A program made the translations under genes and the position numbers. From assembly GCA_017412325.1 (NCBI GenBank), contig JAFPYE010000132.1:1-16188 (forward strand): 16,188 nt of DNA, read 5' to 3'. The stretch comes from Kiritimatiellia bacterium. Its GTDB lineage: Bacteria > Verrucomicrobiota > Kiritimatiellia > RFP12 > UBA1067. Numbering within the stretch: the stretch's first letter is position 1; each line of letters starts with the position of its first letter. Below are positions 1 through 5,770 of the stretch, piece after piece. A model generated the notes under the pieces. That model ran no database searches. It saw nothing but the letters and a program-made list of their open reading frames with translations, and was not told the origin of the DNA.

Positions 1-146
1 CCAGAAGCGGCGGTTGCCATCGAGTTTCCAGTCTTTCCGTCTGCATCAGACGCCGTGTAAATGACGCCTGAATTCCATTTGACCGTAGCGGCTTGTGTCA
101 TCGCTGCAACAGCAACGACGCCAAGCAGAATCATGAGTTTCTTCAT
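1..146 (-). CDS. Secreted protein, N-terminal fragment (cut by window edge)
   Basis: Only the first 48 codons are in the window. The ATG at 146-144 is preceded by AAGGA in an A-rich stretch, a good ribosome binding site. The protein starts MKKLMILLGVVAVAAMTQAA, a textbook Sec signal peptide with a lysine pair, a hydrophobic core and small residues at the expected cleavage point. The mature part begins TVKWNSGVIYTASDADG. It is therefore exported, but nothing in the fragment shows a function. It follows the repeat-protein gene on the same strand after a 55-bp gap and shares its AT-rich composition, so the two probably form one locus. A weak promoter-like pair (TTGTGC, 18 bp, CATAAA; 194-165) lies in that gap and could give it its own transcript. 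Resemblance to secreted or outer-surface proteins of Kiritimatiellae/Lentisphaerae is an impression from the signal peptide style, not a search. Confidence 0.75.
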   Translation of the reverse strand, partial: MKKLMILLGVVAVAAMTQAATVKWNSGVIYTASDADGKTGNSMATAAS

Positions 147-201
147 TGTTTTTTTTCCTTTTATTTTATGCACGTCACACTATGCAACGCACAAAACCTT
201 G

Positions 202-1038
202 TTAAAGAGCCGACGGGATGACGATTGCCGCTCCTTCCGATGCCGTCTGAATCATAAAGCCCGCACCGGCCGAGATTTGATTAGCATTCGCGCAAGGAAG
301 TGTCGATTCCCCATCCCAATCATTGAAGGCATAATAATCATACCAACCAGGAACAAAGGAAAAGCCAGTGCCATCATTGTAAGCATCTGCGAGTTCCTGA
401 CTCAGGTATTCATACACCGACGCTTCGCCACCATACTGATTGAGAAACGTCAGCGTATCGGACATCGGCGCGAACTCTTCATTGACCGTGATCTGTCCGA
501 AATTGACCGTCTTGGGCGAAGCATTGCAGAGGAAGGTTTTCTTATTGGCATAGCACTCAAGTTCAACTGCCTGTTTCTCGACCGCGCCCGAGGAAACAAG
601 TGCAGCATCGTCAGAACCCGACTGAATCATCATCGCTTCGCCATCATAGAGAGCGACTGAATTGCTTGATGGAAGGGTTGATTCACCATCCCAGTTATTG
701 AAAGCATCGAGGTCGTACCATCCAGGAACAAATGTAAAGCCCGTTCCATCATTGTAGGCATCGGCAATCTCTTTGCTGAGATACTCATATACACCTGCTT
801 CGCCACCATACTCATCGAGAAGGGTCAGCGTATCGGACATCGGCGCAAAGTTTTCATTCACCCCGAAGTCGCCAAGCGTGGTGGATCCGCCAGTGACGCG
901 CGCAAACGTTGCGCCAACATACGACTTGCCACCATTCAGCACGTCCAGATTCTGATAGCCGACGATATCACTCGCGATCGGCTCCGCCTGAACTGCCCCG
1001 CAGAACACCTGGTTCGCTCCGAGCCAGCAAGCGGACAA
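202..1038 (-). CDS. Putative exported protein with two 125-residue tandem repeats
   Basis: I do not recognise a named family. The 278-residue product has two related units offset by exactly 125 residues: FAPMSDTLTLL at 64-74 matches FAPMSDTLTFL at 189-199. Both units continue with YGGEA.VYEYLS, DAYNDGTGF and VPGWYD, then WDGESTLP and a closing MIQ segment. The duplication is also visible in DNA: a 23-bp stretch beginning at 449 recurs at 824. The first unit opens with 'ASDIVGYQNLDV', an opening I associate with small secreted proteins of Kiritimatiellae and Lentisphaerae; this is inference. The only long start is TTG at 1038, because an in-frame TAA sits at 1047-1045. The N-terminus (residues 1-18) looks like the second half of a signal peptide ending VQA|E, without the usual lysines. 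The start may therefore be damaged, or truly TTG from the promoter just upstream. Base composition is AT-richer than the housekeeping genes. Confidence 0.7.
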   Translation of the reverse strand: MSACWLGANQVFCGAVQAEPIASDIVGYQNLDVLNGGKSYVGATFARVTGGSTTLGDFGVNENFAPMSDTLTLLDEYGGEAGVYEYLSKEIADAYNDGTGFTFVPGWYDLDAFNNWDGESTLPSSNSVALYDGEAMMIQSGSDDAALVSSGAVEKQAVELECYANKKTFLCNASPKTVNFGQITVNEEFAPMSDTLTFLNQYGGEASVYEYLSQELADAYNDGTGFSFVPGWYDYYAFNDWDGESTLPCANANQISAGAGFMIQTASEGAAIVIPSAL

Positions 1039-1055
1039 AAATAGTTAAATTGCCA

Positions 1056-1084
1056 AATATATCTTCAGAGCGATATTATGGCAA
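1056..1084 (-). promoter_or_regulatory. Sigma70-type promoter for the repeat-protein gene
   Basis: On the minus strand TTGCCA (1084-1079) is separated by exactly 17 bp from TATATT (1061-1056), each one mismatch from consensus. Transcription would start near 1049, leaving a leader of roughly 12 nt before the TTG at 1038 and no room for a normal ribosome binding site. That supports the TTG start, or leaderless-like initiation, over an upstream ATG. Confidence 0.5.
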
Positions 1085-1149
1085 CATATCCAATAAAACT
1101 CCTTCTCTCTGGCCTCAGCCCCCCAGAGTGGCAATTTTCGGGGCCTGTC

Positions 1150-1171
1150 CCCACAGATTTCCCACAGATTT
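1150..1171. repeat. Tandem pair of the 11-mer CCCACAGATTT
   Basis: Two perfect copies (1150-1160 and 1161-1171) lie in the non-coding gap. On the minus strand they read AAATCTGTGGG twice. No gene overlaps them. Similar 'ATCTGTGG' phrases occur as dispersed intergenic repeats in some bacterial genomes, but whether this is one cannot be told from a single window. Confidence 0.55.
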
Positions 1172-1218
1172 AGATTGGCTAGACTGACTAATGGGCAAGT
1201 TGCGACAGAGCGGCGAAA

Positions 1219-1374
1219 GGGGCGGAGGCGGTTGGGCGACGTTGAAGTTGAGCCCTGCGCGTTCTGCAGGAAAGCGTTTTCAATCCGGCGAAACTTCACC
1301 GAACGCGCGCGTAGGTTGATTTCCCGCAACGCGGGAATCGCGGCGCGCGTGTTCGACCCAACCGCCTCCGCCCC
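1219..1374. repeat. 156-bp element closed by perfect 18-bp inverted repeats, foldable into three arms
   Basis: GGGGCGGAGGCGGTTGGG at 1219-1236 is exactly complementary to 1357-1374. Inside are two further arms. Arm A pairs 1243-1249 with 1292-1298 (7 bp) and contains a small hairpin (1254-1258 with 1266-1270). Arm B pairs 1301-1311 with 1344-1354 (11 bp, one G-T) and is capped by TTCCCGC-AAC-GCGGGAA (1321-1337). Unpaired junction segments are short (6, 2 and 2 nt). No convincing coding frame and no T-tract follow either end, so a simple terminator is unlikely. It starts 18 bp after the holA stop. Candidates are a structured non-coding RNA, a structured 3' UTR, or a MITE/REP-like mobile repeat whose 18-bp arms are terminal inverted repeats; I see no clear target duplication. 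Confidence 0.75.
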
Positions 1375-1392
1375 GTAGTCGCGCGATCGAGA

Positions 1393-2400
1393 TCAGGCGC
1401 GGCAGGTGCGGATGAGCTCGGTGAGGACGAGGACGTCCGCGCTGCCCGACGACGACACGCACTTCTCGCGCAACTGCAGGAAGCGCGCGCGCGCGATGCG
1501 CAGCTCGCGCAGCGTCCAGTTGCGCAGGAACGCCTGGTTCTTGCGGACGGCGAACGGCGCCATCCCCTCCGTCGCCGCGGCAAAAACGCCGCGCTCCTGG
1601 GCGTCCTTCAGGACGACAAGCTGGCGGAAGAACTTCTCCACGACCGTCGTCATGAAGACAGCAAAGCCGTTCTCCTCCTCGAAGCGACGCACGGCGGCGA
1701 CGGTCTTTTCGAGATTGCGCTCGCCAAGGGCGTCCGTCACCTCCCAGACGGCCGGCTCCACGCCCACGCCCGTCGAGGTCACGTCGGCCACGTCGGCGGC
1801 GGTGATCGTGTGGCGCGACGGGCCAAGGTAGTCGCGCATCTTGCCAAGCTCGCTCCTGAGCGAGCGCGTGTCCGGGCCCACGCGCGCGACGAACGATTCC
1901 GCGACGCCGCGGTCGAACTTGAGGTTCATCTCCGCCGCCCAGTCGATGACGCGCACCGTCGCCTCGCGCGCCTGCTCCCACGGCTTGCCCGCCGCGAAGA
2001 CCGCGAGCTCCGCGACGCCCTTCAGCCGCTTGGCAAAGATCGAGGTCGCGAGCAGCTTCGGCGCAGAGAGGATGAAGCGCTGGTTGTCGGGAAGCGGGTG
2101 CGCGGCCAGGAACGCGGCGAACTCCTCGAGCTTCGCCTTGACGTCCTCGGACGGCCCCTTTCCGCCCGCCTGCGGCAGGAAGCGCACGTTCTTCCACCAC
2201 GTCACCTTCACGGGGTCGAGGAACGGCGGCGTCTGGTAGCTCGCCTGGGCCTCGCGCAAGTCGGCGAGCTGGAGTTCCGCGTTCGTCGAGTTGACGGAAT
2301 CGATGACCTCCAGCGCCGTGCCCGACGCGTCGCCGACCAGCTTCTTCGCGGTTTCGGAAACGAGAAAGTCGTCCTCGCCGATGATGACATGCACATTCAC
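1393..2400 (-). CDS. holA: DNA polymerase III subunit delta
   Basis: The product is the clamp-loader subunit that opens the beta sliding clamp during replication. The 335-residue length is normal for the family. The N-terminus MNVHVIIGEDDFLV matches the usual HolA opening, a short beta strand followed by a 'G(D/E)xxFL' turn. The middle (about residues 165-215) carries the 'SLRSELGKMRDYLG' helix typical of HolA domains II/III. The C-terminal third is all-helical, as expected for the collar domain. HolA is a degenerate AAA+ protein, so the absence of a Walker motif is expected. Its ATG overlaps the lgt stop by 4 bp (ATGA), and a GGAG in the end of lgt can serve as ribosome binding site, so it is translationally coupled as the last gene of the divIC-M50-lgt-holA operon. 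No obvious T-rich terminator follows; the three-arm element begins 18 bp downstream. Confidence 0.9.
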   Translation of the reverse strand: MNVHVIIGEDDFLVSETAKKLVGDASGTALEVIDSVNSTNAELQLADLREAQASYQTPPFLDPVKVTWWKNVRFLPQAGGKGPSEDVKAKLEEFAAFLAAHPLPDNQRFILSAPKLLATSIFAKRLKGVAELAVFAAGKPWEQAREATVRVIDWAAEMNLKFDRGVAESFVARVGPDTRSLRSELGKMRDYLGPSRHTITAADVADVTSTGVGVEPAVWEVTDALGERNLEKTVAAVRRFEEENGFAVFMTTVVEKFFRQLVVLKDAQERGVFAAATEGMAPFAVRKNQAFLRNWTLRELRIARARFLQLREKCVSSSGSADVLVLTELIRTCRA

Positions 2401-3200
2401 GGGCGCGGCTCTCCGTCAGGTTGCGGGGCGGGCCGCCGGAACGACGCCCAGAGGAACGCGCCGCCGAGAAGCACCATCCCGAGCGAAATCGCCTGCGAAA
2501 TGCTGAGCCCCAGCACGGCGGCGCGCGGGTCGCCGCGCAGGTATTCGAGGAAGAAGCGGATGAGCGCGTAGCCGATGAAGTACGCGCCCGCCGTGCCGCG
2601 CCGGAACTTCAGGTAGAGCGCGAGGAGAACGGCGAAGAGGACGAGGAGCGCGGCGGCCTCGAAGAGCTGCGTCGGCAGCACGGGCAGCGCCGTCGGCGCG
2701 TGCGCGTCGATCAGCCCCGCGTGGAACTGCTCGTACCAGGCGGGCGAGCGGAACGGGAAGCGAACGGCGCAGGCGGCGTCGGAGAGCTTGCCGTAGCAGC
2801 AGCCGTAGAAGAAGCAGCCGAGGCGGCCGCAGGCGTGGCCGAGCGGGATGACAGTGCAGAAGAGGTCGGCGAGCGCCAGCGGGCGTTCGCGCTTCGCGAC
2901 GCACCACGCGAAGAAGACGAGGACGGAGAGGATCAGCCCGCCGTAGAACATCAGCCCGCCGCGGTCGAGGCGGATCACCTCCAGCGGATGCGCGGCGAAT
3001 TCGGCGCGCCAGTGCTCGATGACGTAGGCGAGGCGGCTGCCGACGACGCCGCCGAGCATCAGCGACAGCACGAAGTTCGACAGGTCCTTGCGGCCGGAGA
3101 GCTTTTCGACGAGCGTCCAGCAGAAGAGAAAGCCGACGGCCATGCACGCGCCGTAGGTCTTGAGGTGCAGGAAGCCGAGGTCGACGAGATCGGGATGCAT
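2397..3200 (-). CDS. lgt: Prolipoprotein diacylglyceryl transferase (variant active site)
   Basis: This is the inner-membrane enzyme that moves diacylglycerol from phosphatidylglycerol onto the lipobox cysteine of prelipoproteins, the first step of lipoprotein maturation. The 267-residue protein has several hydrophobic segments and the family landmarks in order: FYGGLI (85-90), GRLGCFFYGCCYG (125-137), PTQLFEA (176-182) and RFFLEYLR (215-222). Arg126 matches the essential E. coli Arg143. Two catalytic-region residues differ from E. coli: Tyr86 stands where His103 is, and Cys129 where Asn146 is. I recall this 'YGG...GCF..GCCYG' pattern from a divergent Lgt branch, so it is probably functional but not canonical. 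The ATG overlaps the stop of the peptidase gene (TGATG), with GGGGAGG just upstream as ribosome binding site. A longer open frame extends upstream but reads through the preceding gene in another frame. Confidence 0.88.
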   Translation of the reverse strand: MHPDLVDLGFLHLKTYGACMAVGFLFCWTLVEKLSGRKDLSNFVLSLMLGGVVGSRLAYVIEHWRAEFAAHPLEVIRLDRGGLMFYGGLILSVLVFFAWCVAKRERPLALADLFCTVIPLGHACGRLGCFFYGCCYGKLSDAACAVRFPFRSPAWYEQFHAGLIDAHAPTALPVLPTQLFEAAALLVLFAVLLALYLKFRRGTAGAYFIGYALIRFFLEYLRGDPRAAVLGLSISQAISLGMVLLGGAFLWASFRRPAPQPDGEPRP

Positions 3201-3925
3201 CAGCCGGCCTCCCCGCCTGCAAAGAACCCCTGCACGAAACGGACGAGCCACAGCGTCCCCTTGACGGCGAAGACGCCGACGCCGACATAGGCGGACAGGA
3301 GGCGCGAGACGAGCATCCCGCCGAGCGCGGCGAACGTGAGCGGCGTCGTGACCGCAAGCCAGACGAGCACGAGCGCGACGTTGGCGAGGAAGATGAACGC
3401 CCACGAGAAGATGCGGCCGTAGAGCTTCACGTCGGGCTGCTGCTCGGTCAGCGTCTCCAGCGTAAAGAGGATGTGGAACGCCCAGGTGAAGCCGATCAGC
3501 GCCATCCACAGCGGCAGGAACGGCAGCGGGCGGACGAAGGCGGAGGTGACGAGCGCGACGATGATCACGACGAACGTGTAGAACGGGAAGAAGTAGGGCG
3601 CGAGCGTGATGAGCAGGTTCGACTTGGTCAGCACCACGCTGCCGCCGCGCTCGGTGACGCGCACCTGCGTCGGCACCGCGCCGAACGCGAGCCCCCACAG
3701 CGCGTGCGTCAGCTCGTGGCCGAGCACGTAGGTGCGCACGGGATGCGGGATCGCAAACCAGCAGAGGACGAACGCCGCCATGCCGCCGAGGAGCGAGAAC
3801 GTCTCGACGCTGAAGGCGTTGGCGCTGCCCGCCGCCGCGACGATCGCGTCCACGAGCGTGCGGCCCGTCCCCCAGCAGGCGGGCAGCAGCGCGAGTCCGA
3901 TCAGCATCCGCAGGAAGTTAGCCAT
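3200..3925 (-). CDS. M50-like integral membrane metallopeptidase
   Basis: The 241-residue protein is mostly hydrophobic, with about six likely membrane segments, and carries HELTH at residues 70-74, the HExxH zinc motif of metallopeptidases, at the end of a membrane segment as in M50 (site-2 protease-like) enzymes. The canonical second M50 motif (NxxPxxxxDG) is not visible. Instead there is a conserved-looking 'KSNLLITLAPYFFPFY' (101-116) and 'QPDVKLYG' (163-170), where Asp165 could supply a third zinc ligand; that is inference. No PDZ domain is present. The gene lies 3 bp after the divIC-like stop and overlaps lgt, so it is cotranscribed with a division gene and a lipoprotein-maturation gene, pointing to an envelope role. 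The substrate is unknown. It could also be a non-proteolytic relative. Confidence 0.7.
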   Translation of the reverse strand: MANFLRMLIGLALLPACWGTGRTLVDAIVAAAGSANAFSVETFSLLGGMAAFVLCWFAIPHPVRTYVLGHELTHALWGLAFGAVPTQVRVTERGGSVVLTKSNLLITLAPYFFPFYTFVVIIVALVTSAFVRPLPFLPLWMALIGFTWAFHILFTLETLTEQQPDVKLYGRIFSWAFIFLANVALVLVWLAVTTPLTFAALGGMLVSRLLSAYVGVGVFAVKGTLWLVRFVQGFFAGGEAG

Positions 3926-3928
3926 CTT

Positions 3929-4222
3929 TTACTTGTCGTCCTCGAAGAGAAACACGAGCTCGCCCGGATAGACGCGGCGGTTCTGCCGCGCGATGGATTC
4001 GACGAAGTCCCTGTCGGTCCGGAAGCGGCGCTGGAAGTCCTGCAGGCGGGCGATTTCGCGCTTCTTCTCCTCGATCTGCGCGGCGAGCGCCGCGTCCTGC
4101 GCCTTGAGCGAATTGCGCCGCACGTAACTCGGCCAGGCGGCGGCCAGGCCGCCCACGAGGATGGCCAGCACCAGCGTCACGGTGAAATAGCGCAGGAACT
4201 TCTCTTTGATCCCTTCAGTCAT
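3929..4222 (-). CDS. Septum formation initiator family protein (FtsB/DivIC-like)
   Basis: The 97-residue protein has the FtsB/DivIC layout: a short cytoplasmic N-terminus, one membrane helix (about residues 13-30), a charged coiled coil (about 36-68, rich in Q, E, K, R), then a small C-terminal segment ending 'RRVYPGELVFLFE', which matches the 'PGE-hydrophobic' close of the family. In the family these proteins bridge FtsL and FtsQ in the division complex. It is the first gene of a four-gene operon. Its ATG lies 7 nt downstream of an excellent TATAAT box, so the mRNA is predicted to begin at or within a base or two of the start codon, with no ribosome binding site. The FtsB versus DivIC name cannot be chosen from sequence alone. 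Confidence 0.8.
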   Translation of the reverse strand: MTEGIKEKFLRYFTVTLVLAILVGGLAAAWPSYVRRNSLKAQDAALAAQIEEKKREIARLQDFQRRFRTDRDFVESIARQNRRVYPGELVFLFEDDK

Positions 4223-4229
4223 GGCGGAA

Positions 4230-4238
4230 ATTATATCA
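4230..4238 (-). promoter_or_regulatory. Extended -10 promoter for the divIC-M50-lgt-holA operon
   Basis: The minus strand reads TGATATAAT, a perfect -10 with the TGn extension, followed by TTCCGCC and then the ATG. No good -35 is visible in the A/T-rich upstream stretch. With normal start-site spacing the transcript would be leaderless. It is back-to-back with a plus-strand promoter for the glycogen-binding gene. Confidence 0.6.
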
Positions 4239-4258
4239 AATTTTTTTGAGATTTATCA

Positions 4259-4288
4259 TTGACATTTTAAAAAAATATGAGATACTAT
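4259..4288 (+). promoter_or_regulatory. Promoter for the glycogen-binding protein gene
   Basis: A perfect TTGACA (4259-4264) is followed 16 bp later by GATACT (4281-4286), or 18 bp later by TACTAT (4283-4288), inside a strongly AT-rich stretch. Either placement puts the start site near 4292-4295 and gives an untranslated leader of about 80 nt if the ATG at 4376 is used. Confidence 0.5.
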
Positions 4289-4314
4289 TCGCCCGTTTGC
4301 TGGATGAAAGGCCC

Positions 4315-4340
4315 AAACCCAATGGAAACCCAATGGAAAC
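4315..4340 (+). repeat. Tandem 11-mer AAACCCAATGG in the leader of the glycogen-binding gene
   Basis: Two perfect copies (4315-4325 and 4326-4336) plus four further matching bases. Each copy contains an ATG. The first (4322) is in frame with the downstream gene, the second (4333) is not, so the repeat multiplies possible start codons in the leader. Confidence 0.6.
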
Positions 4341-4375
4341 GGCCCCACAGCAGCAGCAAGGACACAAGAAACAAA

Positions 4376-4732
4376 ATGAAAATCAAGACCACGAGCAAGT
4401 GCGCGACCGCGAAGGTCGTCACCAAGAAGGCCGCCAAGCCGGCGGCAACCGTCAAGGCCGCCAAGCCGCAGCCCAAGTCCGTCGTGTTCACGGTCCATGC
4501 CGAGAAAGGCAAGGAAGTGTACATTGCGGGCGAGTTCAACCAGTGGAACCCGACCGCCAAGAAGATGGCGTACAAGGCGAAGGACGGCGTCTACGCCGCC
4601 ACCGTCAAGCTCCTCCCGGGCGACTACCAGTACAAGTTCGTCATCGACGGCACCTGGTGCGCCGATCCGGAGAACGTCAACTCGGTCCAGAACGACCAGG
4701 GCACGTTCAACTCGGTCGTCACCGTCAAGTAA
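4376..4732 (+). CDS. Small glycogen-binding (CBM48/AMPK-beta-like) protein with basic tail
   Basis: The 118-residue protein has two parts. Residues 1-34 are rich in Lys, Ala, Thr and Pro with no predicted fold. Residues 35-118 form a carbohydrate-binding module of the CBM48/AMPK-beta type: 'VYIAGEFNQWNP' gives the first binding Trp, and 'GDYQYKFVIDGTWCADPEN' is a close match to the AMPK-beta consensus with the second Trp. In the family these modules bind glycogen or starch-like glucans, and no catalytic domain is attached here. I chose ATG 4376 (MKIKTT) because a basic start fits the tail and AAGGA lies upstream (4358-4362), though 13 nt away is long. An in-frame ATG at 4322 with AAAGG about 10 nt before it is a real alternative and would add 18 residues. 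The gene is alone on the plus strand, convergent with def. Possible roles are a glycogen-granule protein or an adaptor. Confidence 0.8.
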   Translation: MKIKTTSKCATAKVVTKKAAKPAATVKAAKPQPKSVVFTVHAEKGKEVYIAGEFNQWNPTAKKMAYKAKDGVYAATVKLLPGDYQYKFVIDGTWCADPENVNSVQNDQGTFNSVVTVK

Positions 4733-4759
4733 GACGGCGGGAAACCGATGAAACAACGA

Positions 4760-4791
4760 GGGCTGCGGACAACCGCAGCCCTTTGATTTTT
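4760..4791 (+). terminator. Rho-independent terminator, shared by converging genes
   Basis: GGGCTGCGG (4760-4768), loop ACAA, CCGCAGCCC (4773-4781), then TTTGATTTTT. A perfect 9-bp GC-rich stem with a U-tract ends the glycogen-binding gene. It sits immediately beyond the def stop on the other strand, where the following bases (TCGTTGTTTC) are only moderately T-rich, so it may also end the def operon. Confidence 0.9.
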
Positions 4792-5337
4792 CTACCGCAC
4801 GCCGCCGTTGGCCTTGGCGAGCTTCTTCAGCTTCGGCGCGAAGGAGAGGCGCTCGACCGCCGAGAGATGGTCGATGTAGAGGATGCCGTTGAGGTGGTCA
4901 ATCTCGTGCTGGAGGGCGCGGGCGAGGAAGCCGCGCGCGGTGATCATCTGCGGGCGGTTCACCTCGTCGAGATACTGGCACGTCACCTGCGCCGCGCGGA
5001 CGAGCGAACCGCCGACGTTCGGGAAGCTGAGGCACCCTTCCTTGTCCTTCTGTGAACCTTCCTGCGCGATGATCTCGGGATTGAAGAGCTTGAGCGGCAT
5101 CGGGATCGGCGCATTGAAGAGCTCGTCCGCCTCGTCTTCGCAGCCCCCGGGAATGTCGATGACGCACAGGCGCTCCAGGCGGCCCACCTGCTCGGCCGCG
5201 AGCCCGACGCCCTTGGCCTGGTGCATTGTCTCGACCATGTCGTCCGCAAGCCGCCGCAGGTCGTCCGTCACGCAGACGACGGGCTGCGCCTTTTCGCGCA
5301 GCACCTTTTCGCCGTATTTGCAGATCCGGAGAACCAT
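4792..5337 (-). CDS. def: Peptide deformylase
   Basis: This cytoplasmic metalloenzyme removes the formyl group from the initiator methionine of new proteins. All three family motifs are intact in the 181-residue product: GVGLAAEQ (43-50), EGCLSFP (100-106, with the metal-binding Cys) and HEIDH (144-148, metal-binding His pair and catalytic Glu). Length is normal. The segment between motifs 1 and 2 has an extra acidic stretch (about 64-78), seen in several lineages. It starts 4 bp after the dut stop, with GGGAG in the end of dut as ribosome binding site, and is the last gene of the run that begins with the MFS transporter. The usual partner fmt is absent here. Confidence 0.95.
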   Translation of the reverse strand: MVLRICKYGEKVLREKAQPVVCVTDDLRRLADDMVETMHQAKGVGLAAEQVGRLERLCVIDIPGGCEDEADELFNAPIPMPLKLFNPEIIAQEGSQKDKEGCLSFPNVGGSLVRAAQVTCQYLDEVNRPQMITARGFLARALQHEIDHLNGILYIDHLSAVERLSFAPKLKKLAKANGGVR

Positions 5338-5341
5338 GGCG

Positions 5342-5770
5342 TCAGACTCCCGTCGAACCGAAGCCGCCCGCGCCGCGATCCGTCTCGTTCACGTCCGCGA
5401 CCTCGACGATTTCCGGCTGGGTGACGGGCGCAATCACGATCTGCGCGATCTTGTCGCCTTTCTTCACAACGAAGTCCGCCTCGCCGAAGTTGGCAAGGAT
5501 GACGCCCACTTCGCCGCGATAGCCCGCGTCGATGGTGCCGGGCGTGTTGAGGACGGTGATGCCGTGCTTGAGCGCGAGCCCCGAGCGCGGGCGCACCTGC
5601 GCCTCGTAGCCGAGCGGCAGCTCCATCACGAGCCCCGTGTGGACGAGCGCGCGCCGCCCCGCCGGAATCGTCAGGTCCTCGACGCTACGGACATCCATCC
5701 CCGCGTCGCTCGCGTGCGCATAGGCCGGGAGCGTCGCATCGGGATGGATGCGCTTGAAGCCGAGCGTCAT
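5342..5770 (-). CDS. dut: dUTP diphosphatase (trimeric dUTPase)
   Basis: The enzyme hydrolyses dUTP to dUMP and pyrophosphate, keeping uracil out of DNA and feeding dTMP synthesis. The 142-residue product has all five motifs of the trimeric family: SDAGMD (21-26), RPRSGLALK (60-68), [13 protein letters not shown] (75-87), [14 protein letters not shown] (103-116) and the C-terminal [12 protein letters not shown] (130-141) that closes over the active site. Nothing is missing. The start overlaps the ppiD-like stop by 4 bp, and def follows 4 bp after its stop, so it is translationally coupled to both. Confidence 0.96.
   Translation of the reverse strand: MTLGFKRIHPDATLPAYAHASDAGMDVRSVEDLTIPAGRRALVHTGLVMELPLGYEAQVRPRSGLALKHGITVLNTPGTIDAGYRGEVGVILANFGEADFVVKKGDKIAQIVIAPVTQPEIVEVADVNETDRGAGGFGSTGV

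Noticed and set aside
1158..1171. DnaA boxes or replication origin
   Set aside because: TTTCCCACA is only a partial match to the DnaA box, there is no cluster, and no dnaA/dnaN gene is nearby.
1045..1329. 94-codon open frame in the holA downstream gap (minus strand)
   Set aside because: It crosses the repeat element and the promoter region, has no recognisable domain or signal, and its start lies inside an arm of the structured element.
1219..1374. Integron attC site
   Set aside because: GTTGGGC and ACCCAAC resemble core sites, but their order is inverted relative to attC (GTT first, AAC last) and no integrase or cassette structure is seen.
3201..3698. Longer lgt open frame starting inside the peptidase gene
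   Set aside because: The extension is an Arg/Ala-rich alternate frame of the M50-like gene; ATG 3200 has a GGGGAGG site and a TGATG junction.
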